A stretch of DNA of 64,000 nucleotides from Onchidella celtica (Eukaryota; Mollusca; Gastropoda; Systellommatophora; Onchidiidae), in the NCBI GenBank assembly GCA_963931925.1, contig OZ007576.1, forward strand, positions 16,190,802-16,254,801, written 5' to 3'. Below, piece after piece: positions 24,262 to 37,600 of the stretch; position 1 is the first letter of the stretch, and every line of letters starts with the position of its first letter. The translations under genes and the position numbers were made by a program. The notes below the pieces were generated by a model. It was not told where the DNA came from, ran no database searches, and worked only from the letters and a program-made list of their open reading frames with translations.

Positions 24262-26451
24262 ATGGACGATGAAATTACATAATGAATGTGACTTCTGAAG
24301 ATGATTTTTTGTTTTGTTTTCACTCCCCGTTGATAAAAGCTTACAAATCTGTATCATGAGCTACTGGATAGGACAAGAGAAAGACTGTAAAACAGTAGCT
24401 ACAAAGTAGCTGTATTTATTTTAAGCCCTAATACTCTTCATTCAGATGGTTAAGTTAGCTGAAAATGGTTAGGCTGTTTTTTCTTTTTAGTTTTTTTATT
24501 GTTCTGTTTAAATTTTATACTTCATGAATTCCACAGCACTGGCACTTTTACAATTTGGCACTTAGATCTATGCCTTTACTAACAAGCAAAACTGGTTTTC
24601 TGCATAGTCTTCAGTGAGTGAAAGTTCCTACTCTTTGTATTTCCATCCTTTGAACTGAATCAGTGCGAAATCTATCTATGACTCTGCTAATCCCTGTTAT
24701 TTCTTCATAAGGTTTTTCAACCAAATTTCAGTCCTGAAATATGTCATTATGCACTGTTCTTTTGTTACTGAAATCCAGTTTTTCAATTTTCTACTGACTG
24801 TACTGTAATATTCATACACAAATGTAAACTGAGTATGAAGTCAGGAATTGTACACCTGTCACTGCAGTCGGACACACATGAACAATTATCTTTTCATATA
24901 TTCTAACATGTCATACAGCTCTCTTTCTGCGAATACACAAATCAGGAAAGCCATTTTAAGAACAAATAAATAAAGTCCATTGAAAAGCAACAAATAAAAA
25001 AAATCTCCGTTGCCTCAGTGATGAACAAGATCCCACTAACTGCTGTAACATAAACTACAGAATGAAAACTAAAGCATGCAGGCAAGTAAAAAACAACAAT
25101 CAACAATGATAGAGGAACACATTTCACGCAAGTTTTTGGCATATCACATTTATTATCTTTGCCCATTCAGTAGCCCATATTTCACATTGCGTTCTGAAAG
25201 CCTGCTAAGAAATGGTACTATTTACACATCATAAGCATTAATAAAAAAAAATGTATGTATAACAAGTCCTTGGCAAAGAAATTAAAAAAAAAAAAAAAGA
25301 GTGGAGAAATTGGACGTAAGTTTTCTTGCAGATTTAGGGTTTAGCACTTGGTTACCCCATGAAACAGCCCTAGCATTCAGTCACAGCTTCAGTCAAGTGA
25401 TGATCTTCTTACAGCTAATTTTAACAAAATGTATGAAATCAAACAAAATTTCTAGATCTACATTAGATCTGACTCTTCAAAAACAAGGACAAATCATACG
25501 GCATTTCAGTTTGAAGACAGAAGAACTATGCCACCATTTACACATTCTTTCTGCCCACCTTTATGATTATTAAAGTTGCCAGTGACATGATCATGTTCAG
25601 TAAAACATTCTTCAGAATCATATTCCTAACAACAATTCAATTTTACTTGACCACTGTTACGAAATGACCTTCATTCACATGTACACTCTTTTGCTCTAAT
25701 ACTTTGTATATATATCCTTATTACTTTGCAAGAAATTTGAAGAAATCACTTCTAGTTCTACATGGCACAGAGAAGACAAAAGGAATCTTCTGAAGACCAC
25801 ATGCTACAGGTATTCTTCAAGAATAATGAAGCAAAATTTTGAAGATGTAAAACTACTTACAAGAAATCATTCTGCAAAGACTTTCATTGTTTGTCCACAG
25901 GAACAAGATTGAATTATTTTCAGAAAAAGACGATAGCTGCACAAAAGCATTGCTCAGTATTTAAACAAAATCAGTAAGGCTTGAAATATAACTGAAGGCC
26001 CTTTAGTATTTCTAAAAAAAAACTAGTTTTTGCTGAATTAGCTTTTCACATTACTTATTCAACATCTGAGTGCCCCACTTTTCAGTCAGGGGATACACCA
26101 GGCGCTACCATTTTGCAACTCTTCACCAAACCTTTCATCCCTCGCTACTCAAACCCAGAGTTTTCCAGGTTTTGGATTGCACACTGTACAAAGTATGTTT
26201 GAGTATAAAACAATAATATTCCTGTCCTCTACTCTTAACACCTTATACATTGATACTAGGGCCACAATGCAGGTTTATTAGAAGATTTACTGTGGATTTC
26301 CAAACTTATTCCCAAATTGTGCACCTACAGAGAATAACTGCTATGAAATATAAGTATTCAAAAGGAAGGTGAAATGCTTGAGCCGTGCCATGTGAAAAGG
26401 TTAGTTAATGTTGCTGAAGGGTTACTGGCAGGTAAAGCCACAGCAAACTAA

Positions 26452-27047
26452 AGGCCTGTTTACACTGGTAGGTTTTAGGAATAGTAAAAAGGAAAGGAAA
26501 TCTAGCGGAAAGCTTGTTGCGTTTACACTGTTCCGAAATCGGAATGGAATACGACCCTTTCCTATTTCCTTTCCGATTTCGGAAAGGTAATCATCACGTG
26601 ACAACCGCCTGGGTGTAAAATGGCGTTCGGCTGAACTATCGAAGAAACTTTCATCACAACATTTTGAGGGCGAGAGCCGTCTATGGGATACTTAATCGCC
26701 CACGTATCATAACAAACAGGCGTGAACTAAAGCCCTTGGAATTTTAGCGAATGATAAAAGCCTCGAAAGGTCCGATTAATTTCACATTCATACATTGAAA
26801 AGCTGAACCGACAAGTTCCTCCGCTCGACGATCGAGAGGCCAGCGGCCGCCACGCGTGCGTCCATCCCAGTCACATGACCAAAACAAACGATGCGCATCA
26901 CTTCTCATTCAGAAAACGGACCAGTGTAAACAAGCCGCGTTTCGAGGAGGAAATCGGAAAGCAAAAATCGGAAAGCTAGGAGAGTTGTTCCCCCACGGCC
27001 TCGATTCCGTTTTTCTATTCCTAAAACCTACCAGTGTAAACAGGCCT
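26452..27047. mobile_element. PIF/Harbinger-type MITE
   Basis: A 596-base element with inverted ends AGGCCTGTTTACACTGGTAG and its exact reverse complement, continuing as GTTTTAGGAATAG. It is flanked on both sides by TAA (26449-26451 and 27048-27050), the three-base TWA duplication typical of PIF/Harbinger transposons. The interior has subterminal repeats (GGAAAGGAAAT, TTTCCGATTTC) and no transposase. GC content is well above the flanks. Confidence 0.8.
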
Positions 27048-28206
27048 TAAGTAATCAAGAAACTGACATTGTAGATGCTTTCATCATCAGGTCGACAAAA
27101 TAATGTTTATGAACATGGTCAGCTCAAATTTGCCCTCACCATGAGGAGAGAGAGTGGGTGATGAAAGAAGAATGGCTTTATCTCAGCCAAAACCCTATTG
27201 CACTCAGCTAGTCCTTCCTACTCTTTCACAGACAATAACAGTTTCTCTGAAGATCATATCAATATTGCAAAAGTTAACAATGTACAAATACACATTCACA
27301 ATTTCTTTTCAATGCTGAGCAAAACCTCTCATATACTCAACTTGTTCATAAAATACTCACAGTAAAATTACTGTCTCACAAACCCTTACATTCCTCTACA
27401 AATGTACAAAATCACAAGAGTTAGTCATTATTCTCAGCAAAAGATGATGGAGCAGCCCATATTTTTGGTTCCAACAAATTTTACACTAGTTTAGACTACA
27501 GCATTCATTTTTTCCCCCCAACAGGTAATCTGTACAGATTATGTCGGGGGAATCAAGGGGTGAACATAAAGGAAAGGTGAATGATAGTAATACACACATA
27601 TTAATTTCCACTCTGAACAGATGTGCTGCAGAATTGCACAGTATCACAGCCTACAAACAACTTCAGCTTGTTCAAACCCAAATGCAGCTCAAGCAAACAT
27701 GTGGGACATTAGTAGCATTAGCAATGCTTCCTTCTTGTCCCTCAAAATTTGGTTAAATGTCCACGTGGATCACACTGACCAGATGAACTTCAACAAAGAT
27801 TGTAAATGAATAGAACAACCTTAATGAGCATCTGGTATTGGCTCATATATGTTCACAAGAAATGAAAGCGATGAACTCTGGCTCTACAAAAAGATTATAG
27901 GCAGTGATGTTTTCTGTGAGCCAGTGTTCTCCAACATAAAATCAAGTACAAGAAGATACAGATCATTTATCCAGGACAGAAATGAATCAAGCCAACATGA
28001 GTATGACAAAATGTGTGAAGGAATTATCGTACAATGCATTTTAGTCCCTTGGTCAGTTGGAATCTTTCTTACTTTTCTATGACCATTGTCTAGCACGGCA
28101 GGAGAAGGTACCTTCTATATGACAGATGCTTGCCCAAAGAGCATAATATAATACATACAGTACAATGTCATAACTGGAACAGAGAGCAGCCATTTCACTG
28201 ACTATG

Positions 28207-28270
28207 CCATGAGTTTGAGTTTGGGTTTAATGGCACATTGGCACAATAATGTCTATGCCATAAGAGCAAT
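28207..28270 (+). repeat. Dispersed repeat fragment (GAGTTTGAGTTTGGGTTTTA-like)
   Basis: Shares GAGTTTGAGTTTGGGTTT and AGCACAATAA-like modules with 49767-49850. Confidence 0.45.
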
Positions 28271-30820
28271 AATTTACTTCTCAGGCAGTAGAAAGCTTCC
28301 AGAGTTATACCAGCACATGACAAAAAAAATTCCATTATTGGTTACTCTGTTCAAGGATTGAACAGACAATATGACAAAGTATTTTACACAGTTGCATTTT
28401 GTACCACACAACCCTCTGCTTACTTTTATTTTACCCTGTCAAGCAAAGGTATTGACTGCTCTACTCTGTGTCCAGGTATGTACTTGTACTTGAAGAATAT
28501 AAACCCATTCCCAACCATATAAATCTCATAATTCAGGAGACTACAAAAAGTTCATAATAAATATTAACTGCTAGTAAAAACACTATACAGAACTGCTCTT
28601 CATGCTTACAATGATGATCACATTGTAGGGATAGTCAAAGACTGTAATAGTTACCATGGTGACAATATTCATCACCTCAGGTTTCGAACTTGTAACCTGC
28701 TTATAATACAGAATAGATGGACTGCACTAGGCATGTACGTAGGGCAGAGAAGTAGAATTAAAAAAATGAAAAATGTCACAGATAGGTGGACCAGCTGGCA
28801 AGATTACTGGGTCTCAGAAATATATTTGAAAAAAATCAGAGTTTGTAAGCATTCCTGTAAATGAAAACTTACAAGTGGCCTTCCCTTCAGTGAAACCTCA
28901 GCATAACAAAAAAAATGGCTTCACAGAAGTATTTGATAGACCTTTGAGGACTCTTCACTTTGCTGCACTAACTTTTCGAAGACACAGGGGTTGGGATATT
29001 TGTATGATGAGGAATATTTAAAGGATTTCTTTTTCCTGTCATCTATAAAAGTTTTTATATTCAGAAGAATGCAAAATCTGCTATGACATGCCATACGACT
29101 GACCCCACTTACGACACAAACTTGTAAGCACGAAGATCAGCGAATGTGGAAATGTGTGTGAATCATGGAAACATATTGTGGGACAAACACCTGAATAATC
29201 TCAACAGTAGAAACAATCTGGCCATGGCTGATTGCTGAGTGATATGCGAAAGTTCCACATGTCTAAGTGCTGATTTAATTACTATAATTGCTCAACAAAA
29301 GAAACTCTTCTTGACAGAATCAGGTCAAGTTGCCACAGGATTTCTCAACTATTTTGTAAATCGCATTTGTCATCTCAATAGAATTAATATATAATTCGTG
29401 GTTTAACAGGCATCAAAACACATATGGATCTATAGCATAGCAGAGCAGCATTCACTCTTTCTGGAACAGACTAACACCCATCTATTACAGTACTGACAGT
29501 GGCAGTGTAAAATTAGTTGTGGTTTGACAGTCTCAAAGTATTGCAGGATACCTGGCAGCAAACTGTACATGCTCGTTCTATGGTCCAGAATCATCAGCAA
29601 GATGTTACTACCTTACAGTGAAGAACCTTCAATAAGATGCTAAGAAGTGCTACTTCTATAATGTAGTATGCTAGGTTAAAAAATAATGGAGAACTGGTTT
29701 TGACAGGTATTTCCCAGGACACTTGTTACTTCTGCAGTTCATCCAAGTTTGGCCTGTACAATTTTCACAGAGTGAGTTACTTTCAGTAATAAACTCCCAA
29801 ATAGTAAAGTTTTCAATTCATATCGGTCGGGAGAAAATTATCTCTTTTGAAATTAACAGAAAATACTGAATAATTTTACCCTGGATTCTCGCATTACTTG
29901 AAAAAAAAGATGAAGACTTTCAATGGACAGTTGAATGAGCAATATCTTGACATTACTCTGAAGTTAAAGCTTTCGACTTTATTCTTAGTCAGCCTCACAT
30001 ACCAGGGAACATGCTTGAATTTACATTCAGCAAAAAGCACATAAAATTTGTGTTTCAGAAAAATTTGTCAGAAGATATTAATACCAAGTTTGACACAGTC
30101 TTCAAAACGATGTTTTTTTCCCTTCCCTTTCATTTCTGATTCATTGTAACTTTTCTTTATCGTTTCATACATGGGGCTTCATAACATGCAACTTTTCCTC
30201 TCTATATGCCACATTTTAATTTTGAAATATTTTGATTTCAAAATATAAGAGCCTTAAATCTTGAGAGTAAAATATTACATTTTAATGTGCGTTTTCCATA
30301 CATTAGTGCTGTGAATGCCCAAAACACTCTATGATTACAGACTAATTCAGCAGCCCAGTGCAGTCAGTCAGACATGAGATGGAAATGATGATGTCTTTGA
30401 CGTCTTCTCTCCACACATTGGCTGTTTGTGTAATGCATGCATAAAGTATATACAACTCTTGCCTGGCTTGGCAAATGCGGTGCTTTATTCATTTCCACGG
30501 GAACTGCTACCTTTCCTATGTATGAAATCTTTAAATTTTAGAGGGAAAGTTGTGATCAGTAGTGTGCTTGTATACTTAACAAGAAAAAAAAAATAATTAC
30601 CTGAAATATTTGACTGTTGACTCTTTAATATGTTTAGATATGCAATACTTTAGCAATTTATTTTATTCTAGCTGGCTATAGATTATTAATCTGTTAGTTA
30701 AAATTCTAACTTAAAAGGGGAAACTTTCTTTGGCCAAAAAATTGAGAATTCAGAAAATGATTCTTCATTAAATTAAAAAATGCATTCACTAACAGATGCA
30801 CAACATGACCAACTAAGATA

Positions 30821-30830
30821 TTTATTTATT
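30821..30830 (-). terminator. CLIP1: Candidate poly(A) signal of CLIP1
   Basis: Overlapping AATAAATAAA on the minus strand about 810 bases after the CLIP1 stop at 31637. Confidence 0.4.
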
Positions 30831-31636
30831 CCACTAGTCAGGTTGCCTAACTGCAGGTAGTTGACATCTGCATCGAGTCCTGATCATTTTCAACACTGCT
30901 TTTTTTTAAAATCAATTTGGCACATGGAAAAAAGCAACATTTCACTGCCAGGAATTTTTCTCAATTTCCACTGTACTTCTGGGTAACAAGCCCACATACC
31001 ATACGCAAACAATGTGTAGCTAGGATATGGTGGCTGGTGGCACAAGGATAGATCTCATCTTCTATGCTGGAGAATAAAAATTGTGGTACCACTGTCTCTT
31101 TAAAATCCCTTGAACCATTTTGTAAAACTTTCTCCCCATCACTGAAAATAAGCTTGATATTTTTCTTCAAAGTACATAGAAACAAACAAATTTCTTCTAA
31201 ATACAGATAGACTGTTGTGAGATGACTTTTGAGGTGAAAAATTTAGTCTCAGATACTATGACTGACGAAACTGTCCAAATATGAAGTGCATTTTTGCTGT
31301 TAAATCAGACAAAGAAGTTCTTTGGTTGGAAGAGCAACATAACTAAGTTAATATTGTTGTCAACATTCTTAAAATTTCAGATATTATGTTATCTATTGCC
31401 AAAGAGCTGAATACGCTGAGTCTGTCATTCATGCCACCAGCCATCTACATAGGAAATCTGCTGCAGAAAACACCAAACAACGCAAGTGTGTGGAGATCAT
31501 GTGTGGTTTAAAGATGGATGCTTGGGTTAGAAATGCGCACGCATCGTCCAGATGTTAGAGGGCTGAGCAAACAAAACCCCTTGCAAGTGTGGTCGGTGTG
31601 TGTGGGTGGTGGAGGGGGATGTGGAGGAAGTTTTGG

Positions 31637-31683
31637 TTAAAACGTTTGCTCATCGTCACACTGGTCTGTCCAATGCCCAAACA
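31637..31683 (-). CDS. CLIP1: CLIP1 canonical last exon: second zinc knuckle and tail
   Basis: A 47-base exon after acceptor CTTTTTCACAG. With the preceding exon it gives [14 protein letters not shown], the CCHC knuckle, then DDEQTF and a TAA. The terminal acidic-plus-aromatic tail resembles the human DDETF end, an EEY/F-like CAP-Gly ligand. Confidence 0.93.
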
Positions 31684-34600
31684 CTGTGAAAAAGGTAAAT
31701 GAAAATAAAGAATAAAATGAAAAAAAAACCCCAAAAAACCAGGTCATTCAAATGCCGAGCTTAAATCTCAAAGACACACACAAAAAATGCAATCTTATAT
31801 AGAGGTCGTGACACATACAGAGGAGGATTATAATGATGCATTTCCATAGCAGTCTAATTTACATTTCTAAATCTTGATGCATTATGGTATTAATTATACT
31901 TTATGCTGAAGAAATGATGTAATGAAGATAAATGTTCAAGTTAATATAATTAAGCCATACTGTATAAAGCTTTTGATACATAACGATTTTTTTGCTACTG
32001 AGACAAATTATGACAGGAGACAGTAACCTAAAAATAATTCTTGAAAAGATATAACAAAGACATTTCTAATATATTTATACAGTATTGTGACTGGAAAGGC
32101 GAAGCAAATGCTTTAGTTTCAAATTACAATTTTGAAAGCGTAATCAGAAAATTTTTCTTGACACAAAGTAAGAGTGAACGGACGAATATGTTGATCACCT
32201 GACCAAGTAAATTAATCTGTCTGCTAGTGATGACAACACAAAAAACAGCAAACAGACAAGCACATGCAACCTAAGTTAAACAAGTACAGCAGTGGAGAGA
32301 AAGTGAGACGGATGTTGATAGTTACTGTTTAACTTGGTGAAATGCATTACAGTGAATTTCTCCCAACTTAAATCTTATATGTAATTGACGTTTGAGACAA
32401 CTTTCCCTAGAAGTGTCCAAGAAGACATGATTTATTAAGATGACTGCATTTGCAGTATGTAGCATCATGCAATTTGACAATATAACGGTTTCAGCTCATC
32501 TGCTACATAAAGACATCAACTAAGTCATCCACCTCTTTAAATAATCTTGATGAAAATTTAATTTCATTCCAGTATTCTAGATAACCACTTTCGTAGACCG
32601 AATTTCTTTTCCCTTGAAGATCCAAGTTTTGGTAAATATTGTTTCAAGTGTTGCATTTTATCCCAATTCATAATTTCTGCCTGACAAAAGACTATCAATC
32701 CCTATAAATGGGATAGTCAACACATGGTTATGTAACACTAAGTCTAAGAAGACACATAGGAGCAGACATTAAGAAAGCTTCTTGTGTTCTGAACTCACCT
32801 TCACAGATGTCACAGTATGGTCTTGTATTCTTGGGGTCACCATGGTAGCGAGTGGGCTCTGGGCTGTCTGACATAGCTTGCTTTGGACAATCTTCAGTAT
32901 CGTGGAGGTCAAACTGATCGCAGATATCACAGAACAGGCGGGGTGGGGCTCGGCTCCGACTTGGGGTTCTACAACACAACCAAAAACATTATAACTGGTG
33001 GGGAGCCTCTACATGTGGCCTCAGTGTCATTTCACAATGCAATACAAACCACAGACTATATTTTGAATTGTGAAGTTTAGCTTCACATTCCCCATTCACA
33101 GGGGAAAATTGACAAGATAAATCAATTTTTTGTACAAGGACATAAACTTTCATGTCACAATTTAGTGCTCTTTAAGGACATAATAAATCGATTTTTTAAT
33201 TCCAATTACATTCATACTGCTCTCTCAGGAATCAAAGCATACTTCAAGGTGAAGCATTCCTAAGTTAAGAAATTAGTGGTGGCGTGATCACACTTTGTAA
33301 ATTTACTTTATTTTGTCTGCAATGTCAAAATACAATTTTTTTTTTTTTTTTTTTTTTACAAAACTACAAGAAATTACTGTAAAATGTGAAAGTTGTGAAA
33401 AACTGCTGACAGGCTGAAAACTGCAGTGTGATGCAATTATTGCAAGGAACACCAATACATGCAGGTAAACTGTGATACTACAGCAAACATGTGATTGTCA
33501 GCCTGGCTCTGTGGTGACATGGAATGTGAAATATTTACATTGTTAACGAGAGCACTACTTACTCCACTGCTTCACTGAACTCCCCATTAGTATGAATGCC
33601 AGAGTCTTCCATGGCAGATAGTCTATGCTGCAAGTCTTGGTTCTTGTTCTGAAGTTCTACAATCACAGAGTTGAGGAAATCTACCTGTCCTTTGGCTGCA
33701 TCAGCCTCCTCTTTCAATTGTGTGTACACTTCATCATCTAGTGAATGAGAGTTTACGTAAGTACGTTTTATATTCTAACTTAGAAAGGCATTTGATTTCT
33801 CCATAAAATGGCTAGGTCCAATATTCAAAAGAAATAGTTTCCCTACTAAATTATTTCTTCTAGGGGGGCAGTGAATAAAAAAAATGAAATGTAAAAAAAA
33901 ACAAAAACATTTTGGCTTAAGAGAGGCTGTATTCTCTGTTATTCTCTGACTGATGAAGCCCCAGTTTATAAATTGTGTATGAAATTAAAATTTATGTATT
34001 AAGTTTGTAGACATTGTAGTAAAAAGCAAAAACATCATAGAAAAGAGAATCTTTTTTCTTAATAGCACTAACTTGTGAATAATCAATGAGAGTGAGGTGT
34101 ACACAATCTCTGCTTATGCATTTATCTTGAGGGGGACACCTTGGTCTAGAGGCAAGGTGCTTGCCTCTCATGCCAAAGGTACTACTGGGTCTGATTCCCG
34201 GTCCATGCAGGCATGTTGGAAATGTGAGAGAAAATTCCTGTCCCTGATCCTATGGTAGGTAGGATCGAGCACCTAGTCTTCTCAGATAAGGACAAAAAAC
34301 TCGGAGGGCCAGTGTGCACATTAAAGATACCCTAACAGTTGGAAATCGAGAAGAGCAGGCCTAACAAGGCCGCTGCCTGGGCAAATTTAAAAAAAAAACA
34401 AAAAACAAAACAATAAGCCCCACCACAAAAACACACAAAAAAAAACATTAACAAGAAAAATATAAAAACAAGAAAAGTGAGGTGTAAATGCTTACTGGAC
34501 AGACTAGCTGATGTTGCTGCTGCCTTACTCTGAGCTTCTGATGCAGTTTCCCTGGCTTTGACTAGATCAGATTCCAACTGTTGTAACTTGCTCTCTAGTC

Positions 34601-37600
34601 CTTCCTTTTCTCTCTTTAGTGCTCCTTCTGATGCTTTCAGGGTCTTCACTTCAGACTCTAACTCATCAGCCTATGGCATGAAGAAATACGAAGAACTAAT
34701 AAGATTTTCGGCTTATCTGAATTTATAAATTTATTCTTTTTTAAAACCACTTACACAACTGAAATATCACAAGATTAGATAAGATAAGAATCATTTTGTT
34801 ATCCTATTTCAAAATTCATTTCCACAAACATTAAAAGCACACATCTTCTGTATTGTAATATGCAACATTATTAAATGCACTGTATTCTGTATTCTTCCAA
34901 TACTTCCTGGAGTAACCCACATCACATGCTTCAAAACGGCTTTCTTAACCACATCAATTTGTAATGCAAGATTACCTTGCATGACATTATAATTTCAATG
35001 TTTCCCTTTAGTACAAAATGTAGCACACTGTAGTGTTGCATGATTTAATTTCTTTTTCGTTCCCAAAACTTCAAATGCATAAGGGAAAATTGCCTTCCAA
35101 TTGTTAAGCAATTACACATTTAACACTATTTTATGCTGTCCTTACCACCATAAGCAGATATATCTATTTGTTTCACTAAAATTAATGAAATTAATTAAAT
35201 TACTCATGAAAGGTTACATGAAATGAGTCTCTTCCACAGTACCAAATGCTTGTTTTTTTGTTTGTTTTTTTTTAAAGCAAAGAACAACTTGCGTTCTAAA
35301 ATGGCTTGGAAGACAAAGAAGAGAAAAACCAAAAAAGAAATGTCTGAAAATCAACATGGAAAAATGTACCTGTTGACTTTACAGAAGACTAATGAAACTT
35401 ATCAAAAGATAGTAATAATGATAAGAAGAAGAAGATGAATAGAGAATAAAGATGACGATGTGATGATAAAAATAATTATACAAAGATGATGATGATGATG
35501 ATTAATGTCTTTATACAGCGCCCTATCCCCTATGGGATCAAAAGGCACATTTCACATAAAACACAAACGAATAAATAATATACATTATAGGAAATGCACA
35601 TAAAATAATGACTTGTCAAACCCAGCTGGGTCACTAAATATTTCTCATAGAGACAATGAAGATAAAACAGATGTTTACCTTGTGAGACTGTTTCTCCACT
35701 TCCTTGATAAAGCCCCTGCATCTGAAACACAAGTGAAATCAAATTTGTTCAAATGCAATCCCTTCAACCATTATTAAAAATGTCATAATTATGTATCCCA
35801 TTGTACATCTTTGAAATTAAAACAAATATTATGAAAAAAGCAAATAATACTAGTGTTCCTCACAGATATTTTCATGACAGTTTAAGCAACCAGTTTGTAC
35901 TTCCTATGCCAATTCCACATCTGAAGCATTAGACTTTAGACCTGTTTAGTCAACTCTTCTGATAAACGATTTGCTTACTGGTTACATATTTTATATTCTC
36001 CTGTTCTCATTTCCACTATTATCCAGATTTTACTTTCACTACTCAAATGAACGGCTCTCAAAATCCCATTAAGTACATTGTAAAGTACCAAGATCTCCAG
36101 TCTGTTTGTACAGAATATGAATCATTACCCCTGCATTATTACACATCTGGATGTTATTTTCATCAACTGTCATTTCCTTCTGCTCTACACAATACCAAGA
36201 TCTTACATACACACAAAAAAACATCTTCTCTTGTTTCAATCAATTAGCCTTATGTCTTACTCATTTTTTGGGGGGGGTTGGAATTAGTAAGTGCCTTTTA
36301 CAGTTAATAAATTTGCCCTTTGACCGAAACACAATAGCCTTACAATAGTAAAAGCAAAACAAACATTTTTTAAATGAATGATTAATCAACAGACACACGA
36401 ACAAGCCCCATTAAACAAGCAGCCCAAAACTGATGACAAATCTGTAGCCACGAACTGTCAACTAGGGACTTTCAGAGGCCATAGCAGTCTGGTTCAGTAC
36501 TAGCTTTCAATAAAAGTAAATAAAAGAGACAAAATGTCAATACTGCATGGCATAATACTACATGCTACTAAAGAGGTAGAGACAAAAAATGGACAACCCA
36601 ATAGGATGATAACTGCTTGAATGGCTGCAAAAAATCTCCCTGAATACTGAGTAATACAAAAAGTGCTGTTGCTGCACTGACATTAAAATTACTTTTATTT
36701 AGGTAAGACTCTGACATAATGTTAAATACATGAGTGAATAATCAATGGCACCTTCCTTGTGATCTCAATCATACTCTCTGACTGCTTCCCTTATTTTTAT
36801 TTTTATTTTTTATGAAAAAAAACACACAAAAAACACCAAATGAATATTACAATATTTGTGTTTCAGTTTCATAGATGTCTATAATTGACTTGTTAATGAA
36901 ATGATGGGGCAGGAACAAATTGGAGCAAAATGTTGCAATTGTACCAAGCTTCAGGTTTAGCCAATGGATGTCAGGGAAAGTGTTCCAAAATGAGAAACTA
37001 CTTGCCTTTTCAAAAAAAAAAAAAGACATGAGGAGGATATAATTTAAATTCCATATTTAATAGAAACCTGCACTCTCAGGAAATGTTTGGGGACACAAGA
37101 CTGATTTTCTTCTTTCACAAATCCACTCAGCAGTGAATGAAATGTGGTAGAATTGAATTTGGTTGTTTTTTTTCATATTCCTCTTGCTTTCTCTGATTTC
37201 AAACTCCCATTTTCTTTGTGCTACTTGCCGACAATCAGTTTTTGTAGATGTCCGGAAATGAAGTTTTGAATCTGAGTGTGAAGAAAGCCAGTCAACACAA
37301 TAATGGCCATATTGTGCTTGGTAACAGCTAGATGATAGACAGAATGTAGCAGATCAACAGGACAGGAAGAGCAAATCCTACCAGACACTCTCATCAACCA
37401 CCCGCCCAGAAATGGAGACTATATATCAGGGGTGGCCAAACTGCGGCTCGCAGGCCACATGCGGCTCCTGGAAATATGTTGGCTGAGCTCTTTTTTCATA
37501 AACTGCATACATTAAATATTGTTGAGTGCATGTATATCCTAATATTTATATGAACTTTTTGAAACAAAATATGTATGCAGCAATAAAAATGTGTGTGTAT

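Larger units (their letters stand above)
18852..30820. other. Long stretch without recognised coding exons
   Basis: If the large exon is an alternative CLIP1 end, this is intron; otherwise intergenic DNA. It contains two copies of a small inverted-repeat element, one PIF/Harbinger-type MITE, a C/A run at 23230-23254 and scattered A/T runs. No frame shows a domain, and I found no convincing exon with paired splice sites. Confidence 0.5.
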
